Notes: generated by a model not told the origin, from the sequence alone. 64,000 nucleotides of DNA from Mesorhizobium sp. M7A.F.Ca.US.006.01.1.1 (GCF_003997935.1 NZ_RZQL01000005.1:1-64000); one strand, 5' to 3'. Numbered from the stretch's first letter, positions 46,370 to 57,745 are shown. Numbers and translations: made by a program.

Positions 46370-47998
46370 GTGACCGACGACGTGACGAACCAGCCGCCGC
46401 CGCTGACAGGCGGCAACGCCTGGCGGGGCGATCCGTTGCTGATCCAGCTCGCGGAGCGTTTTTCCGATCCGGTGCGCAAGGATCTCGACGGTCTCGGCCG
46501 TTTCGTGCTGACACAGGAGGCGCAGGAACTGGCGCGCCTCGCCAATGTCGAGACGCCGAAGCTCAGGACGCATGATCGCCAGGGACGGCGCATCGACGTG
46601 GTCGAGTTCCATCCCGCCTATCACGCCTTGATGCGACGCTCGGTGGCCAACGGGCTGCATTCCTCGGTGTGGGAGAACGGCGACACCGAGATCGGCCGCC
46701 GCCATCAGGTCCGTGCCGCCCGGTTTTATCTGACGGCGGAGCTGGAGACCGGGCATCTGTGCCCCATCACCATGACCAACGCGTCGCTGGCGGCCTTGAT
46801 GGCCAGCCCAAAACTGTTTCGCGAATGGGCGCCGCGCGTGACGACGCGCAAATATGACCAGAGCCAGAAGCCGCCGGTCGAGAAGACCGGGCTGACGCTC
46901 GGCATGGGCATGACCGAGAAACAGGGCGGCACCGATGTGCGTGCCAATGTGACGAGGGCGGAACGCGCCGGCAGCGGGTTTTATCGCCTGACCGGACACA
47001 AATGGTTCATGTCGGCGCCGATGTCGGATGCGTTCCTGGTGCTGGCGCAGGCGCCGGAGGGGCTGTCGTGCTTCCTCGTGCCGCGCGTCCTCGGTGACGG
47101 CTCGGGCAACGGCTTCCGCTTCCAGCGACTGAAGGACAAGCTCGGCAACCGTTCCAACGCATCCTCCGAAGTCGAATTCGTCAATGCCATCGGCGAGATG
47201 GTCGGCGAACCGGGTGCCGGCGTGAAGACGATCATGGACATGGTCACCCTGACCCGGCTCGATTGTGCCATCGCATCGTCGGCGATCATGCGCGCGGGCC
47301 TCGCCGAGGCCGTTCATCACGCGCGCCATCGTCAGGTGTTCGGCTCGACGTTGATCGAGCAGCCGTTGATGCAGCGCGTGCTGGCCGACATGGCGCTCGA
47401 TGTCGCCGCCGCCACCGCGCTGTCGTTCCGGCTGGCGCGGTCCTTCGACGAGGCGGCGAGCGACCGCGGCGAGGCGGCGTTTGCCCGCGCCATGACGCCG
47501 GTCGTCAAATACTGGGTCTGCAAGATCGCACCGCCGCTGCTCTATGAGGCGATGGAGTGCCTCGGCGGCAATGGCTATGTCGAGGAGGCGCCACTCGCCC
47601 GCTACTATCGCGAGGCGCCGGTCAACGCGATCTGGGAAGGCTCGGGCAATGTCATGGCGCTCGACGTGCTGCGCGTTCTTGGCCGTGCGCCCGGCCTGTT
47701 CGAGGATGTGCTGGCCGGCATCGACCGTGATCTCGGCGCCGGCGGACGCGGCACGATCGGCGTGCTGAAGGCGGCGATGCAGGTCGCTTCAACCGACGAA
47801 GGTTCGGCCCGGCTGCTGACCGAGCAGCTGGCACTGTCGGCTGCGGCGGCGGAATTGCGCCGTCTGGGGGCAGGGCGGATCGCCGACGCTTTCGTCGAGA
47901 CGCGTTTGGCCGGCCAATGGCGCAACACCTATGGCATGCTCGATTCGCGCCACGATGCACGCATGATCATCGACACGCTCTATCCGCCGGTAAACTGA
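46370..47998 (+). CDS. AidB-like acyl-CoA dehydrogenase family protein
   Basis: The 542-residue flavoprotein matches the AidB subfamily by length (E. coli AidB has 541) and by sequence: TPKLRTHDRQGRRIDVVEFHPAYHALM, GHLCPITMTNASLAAL, MGMTEKQGGTDVRANVT, and ECLGGNGYVEEAPLARYYRE near the end. AidB binds DNA and FAD and is induced with the adaptive response to alkylation. The GTG at 46370 follows AAGGA with good spacing; the frame is open upstream without family similarity. Function in this organism is an inference. Confidence 0.88.
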   Translation: MTDDVTNQPPPLTGGNAWRGDPLLIQLAERFSDPVRKDLDGLGRFVLTQEAQELARLANVETPKLRTHDRQGRRIDVVEFHPAYHALMRRSVANGLHSSVWENGDTEIGRRHQVRAARFYLTAELETGHLCPITMTNASLAALMASPKLFREWAPRVTTRKYDQSQKPPVEKTGLTLGMGMTEKQGGTDVRANVTRAERAGSGFYRLTGHKWFMSAPMSDAFLVLAQAPEGLSCFLVPRVLGDGSGNGFRFQRLKDKLGNRSNASSEVEFVNAIGEMVGEPGAGVKTIMDMVTLTRLDCAIASSAIMRAGLAEAVHHARHRQVFGSTLIEQPLMQRVLADMALDVAAATALSFRLARSFDEAASDRGEAAFARAMTPVVKYWVCKIAPPLLYEAMECLGGNGYVEEAPLARYYREAPVNAIWEGSGNVMALDVLRVLGRAPGLFEDVLAGIDRDLGAGGRGTIGVLKAAMQVASTDEGSARLLTEQLALSAAAAELRRLGAGRIADAFVETRLAGQWRNTYGMLDSRHDARMIIDTLYPPVN

Positions 47999-48179
47999 CC
48001 CGCGACCATCGCAAATCCACAGTTTTGAGGCGTTGGTGGGTATCCTCACGCGTATTGCTAATTGCTGTTAACCTTAACAAATGGTTTCCGTTGCGATGGT
48101 GAGCGGCAAGGCCCACTGTTCCGGCGCAAGCAGGCATGGTTCGGAGTGGCCGTCTCTGCTTTGCGAAGCAGGAACACCG

Positions 48180-48749
48180 ATGCGACAGGTACTGACCTCT
48201 TTTCTGGCCTTGCACTGGGCAATTGTTTTCGCCCTGCTTGCGCTCGTCTGCATCGACGGAAACCGTGGTGTGGCGGCGGCGCTCGGCGTGCTGGGTGCCA
48301 CAATCGAGGGTACCCGCTTCGTCAACCTCGACAATTTCGTTGTCGTGGCGCCGCTAGCCACCGCATTGCTTTTCGTCGCGGTTCTGTTTTTCTGGGCCTT
48401 TGTCGAAGCCCTGGTCAACGGCGCGACCAGCGCGGGCGCCGACAGCGTTGCCCGCATCGCCTTCATCTGCGCCTCCGGCGTGTTGTCGCTGATTGTCATC
48501 GGAGGTGCTGCGCAAGGCATCAACGGGCTGTTCATGGCTGTCGCCGTGCAACTGGCAGCACTTCTGGCGTCCTATGTCGCCATGCTTGCCGAACGGCGGT
48601 CCGTGGTTGCGGCAGCGGCTCCGGGCGAAGGCGAGATCCATGCCATCGCGCACGGCATGGCAAAAGCCGCGGCCCACAATTCACTGCTTTCACTCATATC
48701 AGGCCGAACGGTGTCCAAGACCGGCTCCCATCCCAGGGGAGGCCGCTGA
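48180..48749 (+). CDS. Hypothetical membrane protein (189 aa)
   Basis: The 189-residue product begins MRQVLTSFLALHWAIVFALL and has about four hydrophobic segments to residue 150, then a charged tail with AERRSVVAAAAPGEGE. I cannot name the family. Its stop overlaps the next start (TGATG), so it is coupled to the DUF6105 gene. AGGAAC precedes the ATG. The competing frame over the same bases has no membrane pattern and is rejected. Confidence 0.72.
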   Translation: MRQVLTSFLALHWAIVFALLALVCIDGNRGVAAALGVLGATIEGTRFVNLDNFVVVAPLATALLFVAVLFFWAFVEALVNGATSAGADSVARIAFICASGVLSLIVIGGAAQGINGLFMAVAVQLAALLASYVAMLAERRSVVAAAAPGEGEIHAIAHGMAKAAAHNSLLSLISGRTVSKTGSHPRGGR

Positions 48750-49090
48750 TGCGCTACATCTTCGGATTCTGGGCGGCGCCGATGGCGATTTTCTGGGGCT
48801 GGTTCTATCTGTCGGCCAATGACATCAATTTCGGCTACACGATGCTCAGCCGACAGATGCACGACTTCTTCTTCCAGCTCTATGGTCAGATGCTCGGCAT
48901 CGATCCGGCGATCATCCCCGGCATGGTGGCGAAGACGTGCGTCTTCGACGGGTTGCTGCTGATGGCGCTTTGGGCCTTCCGCCGTCGCCGCGAAATCGCC
49001 GGCTGGGTCAGACAGCGCTGGGCGGGTCCGGTTCCCTTCGAGCGGATGCGTGGAGCGACTGAAGCCGGTCCAAAACTCCCTGCAGAATAA
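48749..49090 (+). CDS. DUF6105 family membrane protein (113 aa)
   Basis: The 113-residue product starts [20 protein letters not shown] and has two hydrophobic parts (4-20 and about 60-80, [18 protein letters not shown]). I match it to the DUF6105 type from memory of rhizobial proteins with the [19 protein letters not shown] core. Function unknown. Its C-terminal 83 bases overlap ruvX, which is read in the opposite direction. Confidence 0.7.
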   Translation: MRYIFGFWAAPMAIFWGWFYLSANDINFGYTMLSRQMHDFFFQLYGQMLGIDPAIIPGMVAKTCVFDGLLLMALWAFRRRREIAGWVRQRWAGPVPFERMRGATEAGPKLPAE

Positions 49091-49514
49091 ACGCGGCTGC
49101 CGCCGAATCGATCTTGCCGGCGCGCTTGCGGCGCGAGAAATCCATCTCGATCAGCGTCCTTTCGGCTGCGACCGTCGATAGCCTTTCATCCCAGAGCACG
49201 AAGGGCAGGTCGCTCATCTGTGCCATGTTACGGACGAAGGCGCGCGATTTCTGCGCACGCGGACCTTCCGAGCCGTCCATGTTGATCGGCAGCCCAATCA
49301 CCACCGCGCCGGCGTTCTCCTTCTGCAACAAGGCGAGCAGCACCGCCGCATCGAGCGAGAATTTCCTTCGCATGATGACCGGGCGCGGATGGGCGAAGGA
49401 AAACCTCTGGTCCGAGACCGCGACGCCGATCGTCTTGTCGCCGAGGTCAAGCCCCGCCAGCGTCTTGCCGCCGGTCAGCCGCGCCGGCAATTCTTCGATC
49501 GTGATAATGCCCAC
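49008..49514 (-). CDS. ruvX: Putative pre-16S rRNA nuclease / Holliday junction resolvase homologue RuvX (YqgF)
   Basis: The roughly 168-residue RNase H-like protein has [38 protein letters not shown] and [19 protein letters not shown], with the family acidic residues. YqgF processes 16S rRNA precursors in E. coli; a junction-resolving role is also proposed. I start at GTG 49514, seven codons ahead of the conserved [10 protein letters not shown], with GAAGGA nearby; ATG 49592 is an alternative that would add 26 residues. The end overlaps the convergent DUF6105 gene by 83 bases. Confidence 0.9.
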   Translation of the reverse strand: MGIITIEELPARLTGGKTLAGLDLGDKTIGVAVSDQRFSFAHPRPVIMRRKFSLDAAVLLALLQKENAGAVVIGLPINMDGSEGPRAQKSRAFVRNMAQMSDLPFVLWDERLSTVAAERTLIEMDFSRRKRAGKIDSAAAAFILQGVLDRLQSLHASARREPDPPSAV

Positions 49515-49636
49515 CGGCCGTCCTTCGCCTTTCACCACCAGGTGTTTTGTCAAACGCGTGGCGGACAAGTAACCCTTTGATCTCGGGGCCATCGGCGTTC
49601 TATCCTTTGGCAAGCCAAAAATCGAGGAATGCATTC

Positions 49637-50344
49637 ATGAAACTGACCTGGTACGGCCACTCGGCCTTTCGTATCGAAACTGCTGATGCCAAGATCCTCA
49701 TCGATCCCTACCTGATCGGCAATCCGTCCTGGACGGGTGGCTGGGAGGGCCCGGCCGAGGGGATCACGCATGTTCTGCTGACGCATGGCCACAGCGACCA
49801 CATCAGCGGCGCGGTGGAAGTGCTCGGCAAAAGTGGCGCCCAACTGGTCGCCAATTTCGAGATCTGCATGTATCTCGTCGGCAAGGGCGTCAGCGACAAG
49901 AAGATCAATCCCGGCAACATCGGCGGCACCGTCGATTGCGGCAGCTTCACCACCACTTTCGTCCAGGCGCTGCACTCATCCTCGTTCCCGGGCGAGGGCG
50001 GCCAGAACACCTATCTCGGCAACCCCGGCGGCCTCGTCCTGCATTTCCCGGAAGACAAGACGCTCTACCACATGGGCGACACCGACATCTTTTCCGACAT
50101 GGCGCTGATCAACGAGTTGCACGAACCGAAGATCGGCATCGTGCCGATCGGCGACCGCTTCACCATGGGCGGTGCGGTGGCGGCACTTGCCTGTCGGCGC
50201 TTCTTCAAATTCGACACCGTGGTTCCCTGTCACTTCGGCACGTTTCCGATGATCGACCCGACCGCCGACAAGTTCGAGGCCGGCCTGGAAGGATCCGGTG
50301 TAAGGGTGGCGTTGCCGAAAATCGGTGAGACGATTACGATCTAG
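49637..50344 (+). CDS. UPF0173 metal-dependent hydrolase (metallo-beta-lactamase fold)
   Basis: The 235-residue protein has the metallo-beta-lactamase pattern: [42 protein letters not shown] with the HxHxDH zinc motif, [15 protein letters not shown], and [13 protein letters not shown]. It matches the UPF0173 group of cytoplasmic hydrolases whose substrate is not firmly known. The ATG at 49637 is chosen because the fold begins there; it is divergent from ruvX. Confidence 0.92.
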   Translation: MKLTWYGHSAFRIETADAKILIDPYLIGNPSWTGGWEGPAEGITHVLLTHGHSDHISGAVEVLGKSGAQLVANFEICMYLVGKGVSDKKINPGNIGGTVDCGSFTTTFVQALHSSSFPGEGGQNTYLGNPGGLVLHFPEDKTLYHMGDTDIFSDMALINELHEPKIGIVPIGDRFTMGGAVAALACRRFFKFDTVVPCHFGTFPMIDPTADKFEAGLEGSGVRVALPKIGETITI

Positions 50345-50369
50345 ACGCAGCTAAAGTGGAAACAAATCC

Positions 50370-50786
50370 ATGGTGTTGGGGCGATCTCTTTGCGTTTCGA
50401 TGTTTGTCGCGGCGTCGCCCGCGCTCGCCGCGGATGATTTCATCGAAGGTGTCTACCTTCAGTCCGAAGAGCTTTGCACGCAGGCCAAAAAGGACACGCT
50501 GCAAGCACTGATCGACGCCGGCAACATCGTGCTTTCGGCGCACGGCCTGCAGAGCGTCGAATACAATTGCGAGTTCCTGCAGATCAGCAAGGCGACCGCT
50601 TCGCCGAGCTGGGCGGTGACGGCCATCTGCCAGGAACCGGGCTATGTCTTCCCGGACGTCCTCTCGGTGACGCAAATGAACGCCAAACAAGTCGATCTCG
50701 TTTCGGTCCGGCCGGCTGGCGACGAGAGCGAAGCAAGCGGCAACAGCGGCAGCTACTATCTGTGCGAGGGCGTTGCCCTGCCATAG
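50370..50786 (+). CDS. Secreted hypothetical protein (138 aa)
   Basis: The 138-residue product has a short signal peptide ([21 protein letters not shown]) and a mature domain with four cysteines in pairs (SEELCTQ, EYNCEFL, TAICQEP, YLCEG), which suggests disulfide bonds in the periplasm. No known family comes to mind. It lies 25 bases after the UPF0173 gene on the same strand. Ribosome-binding support is weak. Confidence 0.65.
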   Translation: MVLGRSLCVSMFVAASPALAADDFIEGVYLQSEELCTQAKKDTLQALIDAGNIVLSAHGLQSVEYNCEFLQISKATASPSWAVTAICQEPGYVFPDVLSVTQMNAKQVDLVSVRPAGDESEASGNSGSYYLCEGVALP

Positions 50787-50907
50787 ACGCATTCTGTGGA
50801 CCGACGACGGACGGGCCGCCACCACAGCCTGGTCTGCCGCACGATGCATGTTGCGCAGCGCGCGCGGCGCCGCTATAGCCCGAACTGGTTTTCCCCGAGG
50901 CAGAAAC

Positions 50908-51195
50908 ATGTCCGTAGATCTTCAGACAGTGAAGCGCGTCGCGCATCTCGCCCGCATCGCGGTGAGCGAAGAAGATGCCGAACGCATGACCGGCGAGCTG
51001 AACGCCATCCTTGGCTTCGTCGAACAGCTGAACGAGGTCGATGTTTCCGGCGTCGAACCAATGACCTCGGTGACGCCGATGGAGATGAAGAAGCGCAGCG
51101 ATGTCGTCACCGACGGCGGCAAGGCAGACGACATCGTCGCCAACGCGCCGGCGACCGAAGAGAATTTCTTCCTCGTGCCGAAGGTCGTGGAGTAA
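50908..51195 (+). CDS. gatC: Aspartyl/glutamyl-tRNA amidotransferase subunit C
   Basis: GatC is the small scaffold subunit of GatCAB, which amidates Glu-tRNA(Gln) and Asp-tRNA(Asn). The 95-residue protein starts [20 protein letters not shown] and has [19 protein letters not shown] and FFLVPKVVE, as in the family. The gene is followed by a GNAT gene and then gatA. ATG 50908 is chosen by family match; the open frame runs further upstream. Confidence 0.95.
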   Translation: MSVDLQTVKRVAHLARIAVSEEDAERMTGELNAILGFVEQLNEVDVSGVEPMTSVTPMEMKKRSDVVTDGGKADDIVANAPATEENFFLVPKVVE

Positions 51196-51203
51196 ACCGG
51201 CCG

Positions 51204-51659
51204 ATGGCAATCGACATCGCCATTGAAACGCCACTGCAGGACGATGTGCGCGGTCTGGTCGAGGAACTCAACGAGACCTTGCTCGAACTGACGCCGCCGG
51301 AGCATTGCTACCATTTGACGGTCGAGCAGATGGCCGGTGTGGATACGACCGTCTTCATCGCCCGCGACAGCGGCCTGGCCATCGGCTGCGGCGCGCTGAA
51401 ACGCCATGACTGCGCCATCGGCGAGGTCAAGCGCATGTATATCAGGCCTTCGCATCGCGGGCAGAAGATCGGCGCGAAAATCGTCGAGCGAGTCGAGGCG
51501 CTGGCGCGCAATGAGGGGCTGAAGCGCCTGGTGCTGGAGACGGGCGATCGTCATCCCGCGGCGTGGACAGTCTACGAACGCGCCGGGTTTTCGCGCTGCG
51601 GCCCGGTGCTGGATTATCCCGATTCCGAGTGGTCGGTGTTTTACGAAAAGAGCTTTTGA
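51204..51659 (+). CDS. GNAT-family N-acetyltransferase between gatC and gatA
   Basis: The 151-residue protein has GNAT motifs [20 protein letters not shown] (strand 4) and [20 protein letters not shown] with the RGQKIG acetyl-CoA loop, and [15 protein letters not shown] near the end. It starts eight bases after gatC and its stop overlaps the gatA start (TGATG), so it is translated with the amidotransferase. The substrate is unknown. Whether it acts on the Gat complex or on tRNA is speculative. Confidence 0.9.
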   Translation: MAIDIAIETPLQDDVRGLVEELNETLLELTPPEHCYHLTVEQMAGVDTTVFIARDSGLAIGCGALKRHDCAIGEVKRMYIRPSHRGQKIGAKIVERVEALARNEGLKRLVLETGDRHPAAWTVYERAGFSRCGPVLDYPDSEWSVFYEKSF

Positions 51660-53224
51660 TGAGCGACCTGACCCAACTGACGATTTCACAGGCCCGCGCC
51701 AAGCTGCGCGGCAAGGAAATCACCGCGACCGAGATCACCGAGGCCTATCTCTCGGCCATCGATCGCGCCAATCCTGCGCTCAATGCCTATGTCGCGGTGA
51801 CCGGAGACAAGGCGCGCGACATGGCCAAGGCGTCCGACGCAAGGCTGGCCAAGGGCGAGAGCGGTGCGCTGGAAGGCATCCCGCTCGGGATCAAGGACCT
51901 GTTCGGCACCGAAGGCGTCCATACGCAGGCCTGCAGTCATGTTCTCGACGGGTTCAAGCCGCGCTACGAATCGACCGTTACGTCAAATTTGTGGGCCGAC
52001 GGCGCCGTCATGCTGGGTAAGCTCAACATGGACGAGTTCGCCATGGGCTCTTCCAACGAGACGTCCTACTATGGCCCGGTCATCAATCCGTGGCGGCGTT
52101 CGCGCCTCGACACGGTGGTGATGCCGACGACGCATCAGGGCGACGGCGGCTTCGTCTCGGCCGGTGGCACCAGGACCGCGCGCAGCCTGGACAATGCGCA
52201 GCTGGTGCCGGGCGGTTCTTCAGGCGGTTCGGCAACCGCAGTCTCCGCCTTCCTGTGTGCCGGCGCGACCGCGACGGACACTGGCGGTTCGATCCGCCAG
52301 CCGGCCGCCTTCACCGGTACGGTGGGCATCAAGCCGACCTATGGCCGCTGCTCGCGTTGGGGCATCGTCGCCTTCGCCTCGTCGCTCGACCAGGCCGGAC
52401 CGATCGCGCGCGACGTACGCGATGCCGCGATCCTGTTGAAGTCGATGGCATCAGTCGATCCGAAGGACACGACGTCGGTCGACCGGCCGGTGCCGGATTA
52501 TGAGGCGGTGATCGGCAAGCCCATCAAGGGCATGAAGGTGGGCATTCCCCGGGAGTACCGCGTTGACGGCATGCCCGAAGAGATCGAAGCGCTGTGGCAG
52601 AAGGGCATTGCCTGGCTGAAGGACGCCGGCGCCGAGATCGTCGACATTTCCCTGCCGCATACGAAATACGCTCTGCCCGCCTATTACATCGTGGCGCCGG
52701 CCGAGGCTTCGTCCAACCTCGCCCGCTATGATGGCGTCCGCTACGGCTTGCGCGTGCCGGGCAAGGATATCGTCGACATGTATGAGAAGACCCGTGCCGC
52801 CGGTTTCGGCCGCGAGGTCAAACGCCGTATCATGATCGGCACCTATGTGCTGTCGGCCGGCTACTACGACGCCTACTATCTGCAGGCGCAGAAGGTGCGC
52901 AATCTGATCAAGCGGGATTTCGAGACTGTCTTCGCCGCCGGTGTCGATGTCATCCTGACCCCGGCAACGCCGTCCGCCGCCTTCGGCGTCGCCGACGAGG
53001 ACATGGCTGCCGACCCGGTCAAGATGTACCTCAACGACATCTTCACGGTCACCGTGAACATGGCCGGCCTGCCGGGCATCGCCGTACCTGCCGGGCTCGA
53101 CGCCAAGGGCCTGCCGCTCGGCCTGCAACTGATCGGCCGGCCGTTCGATGAGGAAACCCTGTTTCAGACCGCTGCCGTCATCGAGCAGGCCGCAGGCACG
53201 TTCCAGCCGGAGAAGTGGTGGTAG
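51659..53224 (+). CDS. gatA: Aspartyl/glutamyl-tRNA amidotransferase subunit A
   Basis: GatA supplies ammonia from glutamine for tRNA amidation. The 521-residue amidase has the catalytic Lys80 (GIKD), the Ser segment PGGSSGGS (184-191) and the nucleophile Ser211 (TGGSIRQPA). About 30 extra residues (roughly 147-180, around [14 protein letters not shown]) interrupt the region before PGGSSGG; most family members lack them. Its start overlaps the GNAT gene by one base. gatB is not next to it, so it must lie elsewhere or nearby outside this window. Confidence 0.96.
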   Translation: MSDLTQLTISQARAKLRGKEITATEITEAYLSAIDRANPALNAYVAVTGDKARDMAKASDARLAKGESGALEGIPLGIKDLFGTEGVHTQACSHVLDGFKPRYESTVTSNLWADGAVMLGKLNMDEFAMGSSNETSYYGPVINPWRRSRLDTVVMPTTHQGDGGFVSAGGTRTARSLDNAQLVPGGSSGGSATAVSAFLCAGATATDTGGSIRQPAAFTGTVGIKPTYGRCSRWGIVAFASSLDQAGPIARDVRDAAILLKSMASVDPKDTTSVDRPVPDYEAVIGKPIKGMKVGIPREYRVDGMPEEIEALWQKGIAWLKDAGAEIVDISLPHTKYALPAYYIVAPAEASSNLARYDGVRYGLRVPGKDIVDMYEKTRAAGFGREVKRRIMIGTYVLSAGYYDAYYLQAQKVRNLIKRDFETVFAAGVDVILTPATPSAAFGVADEDMAADPVKMYLNDIFTVTVNMAGLPGIAVPAGLDAKGLPLGLQLIGRPFDEETLFQTAAVIEQAAGTFQPEKWW

Positions 53225-53239
53225 GGACGTCGCTCGTCT

Positions 53240-53316
53240 AGCGCATGCCCTGAAAGTCGGAATCGATTTTCGGAAGGATCCTGCGCAAAATCAAAGTGTT
53301 AGCGTCCTTTGAGCGC
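53240..53316. repeat. Dispersed rhizobial intergenic palindrome, family C
   Basis: The element has ends GCGCATGCCCTGAAAGTCGG and CCTGCGC that are inverted repeats, with GATTTTCGG inside, followed by AAAATCAAAGTGTTAGCG. This resembles a palindrome I recall as very frequent in rhizobial intergenic regions. It fills most of the gap between gatA and the YdcF gene. Confidence 0.6.
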
Positions 53317-53349
53317 CCACGCCCCCGCGGCGCTGCAATGGGGTGAGCG

Positions 53350-54141
53350 ATGTTCTTCTACCTTTCCAAGATCTTCTGGTTCTTCATCCAGCCGCTCAAC
53401 CTGGCGATCTTCCTGCTGCTGGCGGGACTGCTCGCGGCCATGATCGGGCGCCGGCGGCTGGCGGCCACCGGCAGCGTGCTGGCATTTCTGGTCCTTGCGC
53501 TGTCAGCGTGGACGTCGCTCGGCGCCATGATGCTCAATCCGCTGGAAGAGCGCTTCGCGCGCCCGCCGCTGCCGGAAAAGGTCGACGGCATCGTCGTGCT
53601 CGGCGGCGGCTTCGAGGGCGCCATCAATCTGGCGCGCGCCGGCTATGAGCTGAACAGCAGCGGCGATCGGATGGTCGAGACCGCGATTCTCGCCCGGCGC
53701 TTTCCCACCGCCAAGGTGGTCGTGTCCGGCGGCACCGGCGCGTTGTTTCTTGATGGCGAGGGTGATGCCGCAACCGCGCCGCGCCTGCTCACCGCGCTTG
53801 GGGTGCCCGCCGATCGTCTGATCCTGGAGAACAAGTCCCGCAACACCTATGAGAACGCGGTCTTCACCAAGGAGTTGGTAACGCCGAAGCCCGGCGAGAC
53901 CTGGCTGCTGGTGACCTCGGCCTTCCATATGCCGCGCGCCAAGGCGCTGTTCGACAAGGCCGGCTTTGCAACCGTTCCCTGGCCGGCCGACTATCGCACC
54001 TCGGGCAAAGAAGGCATCGGCCTGTTCCGCGACAATCCAGCCGATTCGCTGCAAGCCACCACCATGGCCATCCGCGAATGGATCGGGCTTTTTGCCTACT
54101 GGCTGTCAGGCCGGATCGATCAGCCTTTTCCGGGCGGCTGA
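53350..54141 (+). CDS. YdcF-family (DUF218) membrane protein
   Basis: The 263-residue protein has two N-terminal hydrophobic segments, then the DUF218 domain: VDGIVVLGGGFEGAINLARA, VVVSGGTGALF, LILENKSRNTYENAVFTK and LVTSAFHMPRAKALFDKAG. YdcF-type proteins bind SAM or act in envelope (ElyC/SanA) functions; the role here is unknown. Its end overlaps the DUF599 gene by 22 bases, convergently. Confidence 0.9.
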   Translation: MFFYLSKIFWFFIQPLNLAIFLLLAGLLAAMIGRRRLAATGSVLAFLVLALSAWTSLGAMMLNPLEERFARPPLPEKVDGIVVLGGGFEGAINLARAGYELNSSGDRMVETAILARRFPTAKVVVSGGTGALFLDGEGDAATAPRLLTALGVPADRLILENKSRNTYENAVFTKELVTPKPGETWLLVTSAFHMPRAKALFDKAGFATVPWPADYRTSGKEGIGLFRDNPADSLQATTMAIREWIGLFAYWLSGRIDQPFPGG

Positions 54142-54833
54142 CCGATCACCGCCTGCCTGGCGGCCGAGAAGAACTGGCGCCGCACCAGAACGGCCAGCAG
54201 CAACAGCGTCGACAACACGAACACCATCGGGTCGACGAACCAGCCGAGATAACCGATCGAGAAGAACACGCCGCGCAGGCCGGAGTTGAAGTGCTTTCCG
54301 GCCAGCATGTTCATTTGCGCCGCACGCCACACCGCCGTTTCGGTGACCGGATTGCGCGAGGCTTCGCCATGCGGGATCGGCACGGCGCCGATCAGGATCG
54401 TGCAATAGTTGAACAGCCGGTACGCCCAGCCGAATTTGAAGAACGAAAACGCCAGGATCAGCACCAGCCCGAACACCTTTATCTGGAAGGCCGCGCGCGA
54501 CGGGGCGCCACCCAGGGGCAGGTCGCTGAGCACTTCAAGAACCCGGTCGGACGCGCCGAGCAGGGCAAAACAGCCGCCGATTGCAATCAACGAGCTGGAG
54601 GCGAAGAAGGCGGTGCCTTGCTGCAGGCCGCTCATGATGGCGGTGTCGACGATGCGGATCTCGCGCTCGGCCATGGTCCGCATCCAGGCTTGCCGCTGTG
54701 CATTCATCGCCGTCGTCAGCGACACGCGGCTGACCAGCTTGCCATCGGAGGCAAACGTGTGCAGCAGCCACGCGACGAGGAAGAAGGCCAGCGCCGCGAG
54801 ATCGGCTGTCGAAAGATCGAGGGAATCGCCCAT
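54120..54833 (-). CDS. DUF599 family membrane protein
   Basis: The 237-residue protein has four or so membrane segments, starting with LSTADLAALAFFLVAWLLHTF. The blocks NAQRQAWMRTMAEREIRIVDTAI and FASSSLIAIGGCFALLGAS match the DUF599 family. Function unknown. The end overlaps the YdcF gene, read the other way. Confidence 0.88.
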   Translation of the reverse strand: MGDSLDLSTADLAALAFFLVAWLLHTFASDGKLVSRVSLTTAMNAQRQAWMRTMAEREIRIVDTAIMSGLQQGTAFFASSSLIAIGGCFALLGASDRVLEVLSDLPLGGAPSRAAFQIKVFGLVLILAFSFFKFGWAYRLFNYCTILIGAVPIPHGEASRNPVTETAVWRAAQMNMLAGKHFNSGLRGVFFSIGYLGWFVDPMVFVLSTLLLLAVLVRRQFFSAARQAVIGQPPGKG

Positions 54834-55011
54834 GGCCTGAATTTATCACATTCAGCGCGATCGCTTCGATGTCCGCATACAGCGATCGCACCAATGTCGC
54901 TGCCGGAGCAAACAAGGTCGGCGGGTGCAGCGCCGCGATTTCCAAAAGAGCGGAAACATCGTGGGAATTCCTATATGTAGTCCTCGACCCGACTCCAGGA
55001 GACAACGCCGC

Positions 55012-56415
<1,404 letters not shown>

Positions 56416-56491
56416 AGGCTGGCCTAAACTGCCACTGTGGAGAAGTCGATCAGGCCGTTGACGCACCCGCGCGCCGGTCTAACCTTAAGCG

Positions 56492-56929
56492 ATGTCTCTC
56501 AATCTCATAAAACTCTGTGTCGGCTGCGACAGCGTCGAAGACCTCGAAGAGTGGATCGCCTTTCGCCTCGACGAGCGGCGGCGCGCCGGTGAGCCGGTCG
56601 AGCAGTATCACACCACCCGCATGATGCCGACGCGCGGCGCCGAGGTCACCGATGGCGGCTCGCTCTATTGGGTGATCAAAGGCAATGTGCAGTGCCGCCA
56701 ACTGATCACCGAGATCCGGCCGTTCACCGACAGTGAAGGCATCGGCCGCTGTCACCTGATTCTCGACCCCGAGGTTGTTCGAACCGACTGGCAGCCGCGC
56801 CGGGCCTTTCAGGGCTGGCGCTATCTGAAGCCGGCCGACGCGCCGCTCGATCTGGGCAAGGGCAAGGCCGGACTGATCGAGATGCCGCCGAAACTCAGGC
56901 GCGAGCTTGCCGATCTGGGCCTGCTCTGA
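56492..56929 (+). CDS. DUF1489 family protein
   Basis: The 145-residue protein starts MSLNLIKLCVGCDSVEDLEE and has YHTTRMMPTRGAEVTDGGSLYWVIKG and RPFTDSEGIGRCHLILDPEVV, as in the alphaproteobacterial DUF1489 family. Function is unknown. It has no signal peptide or membrane part. It is followed 84 bases later by the VWA-domain gene. Confidence 0.88.
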   Translation: MSLNLIKLCVGCDSVEDLEEWIAFRLDERRRAGEPVEQYHTTRMMPTRGAEVTDGGSLYWVIKGNVQCRQLITEIRPFTDSEGIGRCHLILDPEVVRTDWQPRRAFQGWRYLKPADAPLDLGKGKAGLIEMPPKLRRELADLGLL

Positions 56930-57013
56930 CCCCAGGGTGGCATCACCGTCTGGCCCTTTGTGCCACCCGATGTGGGGCTTGCAAGCGATGTAACAACGCC
57001 ACATCTTGTTTTC

Positions 57014-57745
57014 ATGAGCGACAAGAAGCAGTTCGTGCCCGCGAGGGCCAATCCTGCGCCGATCAAGCCTCAATCCAACGCCGGCGAGATCGACGACTTC
57101 ATTCGTCAGGCGAGGACACTTGCCGCGTCGGCGACCGGTTCGGGCAGGCTGATCCTTGCCCTCGACGCGACGATGAGCCGCCAGCCGACCTGGGATCTGG
57201 CCTGCACGCTACAGGGCCAGATGTTCGACGCCGTCGGCAAGGCCGGAACCCTCAGCGTGCAACTGGTTTATTTTCGCGGTCTCGGCGAGTGCCGTTCGTC
57301 CGCTTTCGTGAGCGACACCAATGCCTTGAAGCAGCTGATGACGCAGATCGAATGCCGCAGCGGTCACACCCAGATCGGCAAGGTGCTGACGCATGCGTTG
57401 AAACAGACAGCAACCGCCAAGGTCAATGCGCTGGTCTATATCGGCGATGCGATGGAAGAGGATATCGACGATCTGGCCGAAAAGGCCGGCAGCCTCGGCC
57501 TGCATGGCGTTCCTGTCTTCGTCTTTCAGGAAGGCCGTGATTCCAGCGCGGAGAAGGCGTTCAAGGAGGTTGCGCGGCTGTCCAAAGGGGCATGGTTCCG
57601 ATTTGATCGGCGGGCTGCCGCGACCCTGGCAGGACTGCTTTCGGCTGTCGCCGTGTTTGCGACCGGCGGATTGAAGGCGCTCGAAGCGAGGGGCAGGCCG
57701 GAAGACCGGCTGATGATCGAGCATCTGCGGGGCGGCGGAAAATAA
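57014..57745 (+). CDS. VWA-like domain protein
   Basis: The 243-residue protein starts MSDKKQFVPARANPAPIK and has a von Willebrand A-like core at about 45-200. The metal site is degenerate: LALDATMSRQPTWD has Thr instead of the first Ser in DxSxS. ALVYIGDAMEEDIDDL holds a second acidic part. VWA proteins form protein-protein contacts in larger machines. The stop overlaps the start of the J-domain gene (TAATG), so the pair works together. ATG 57014 is chosen since upstream residues lack pattern. Confidence 0.8.
   Translation: MSDKKQFVPARANPAPIKPQSNAGEIDDFIRQARTLAASATGSGRLILALDATMSRQPTWDLACTLQGQMFDAVGKAGTLSVQLVYFRGLGECRSSAFVSDTNALKQLMTQIECRSGHTQIGKVLTHALKQTATAKVNALVYIGDAMEEDIDDLAEKAGSLGLHGVPVFVFQEGRDSSAEKAFKEVARLSKGAWFRFDRRAAATLAGLLSAVAVFATGGLKALEARGRPEDRLMIEHLRGGGK

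Noticed and set aside
48062-48748. Upstream extension of the DUF6105 frame
   Set aside because: The part before 48749 is Arg/Cys-rich without membrane pattern and overlaps a better membrane-protein frame at 48180.
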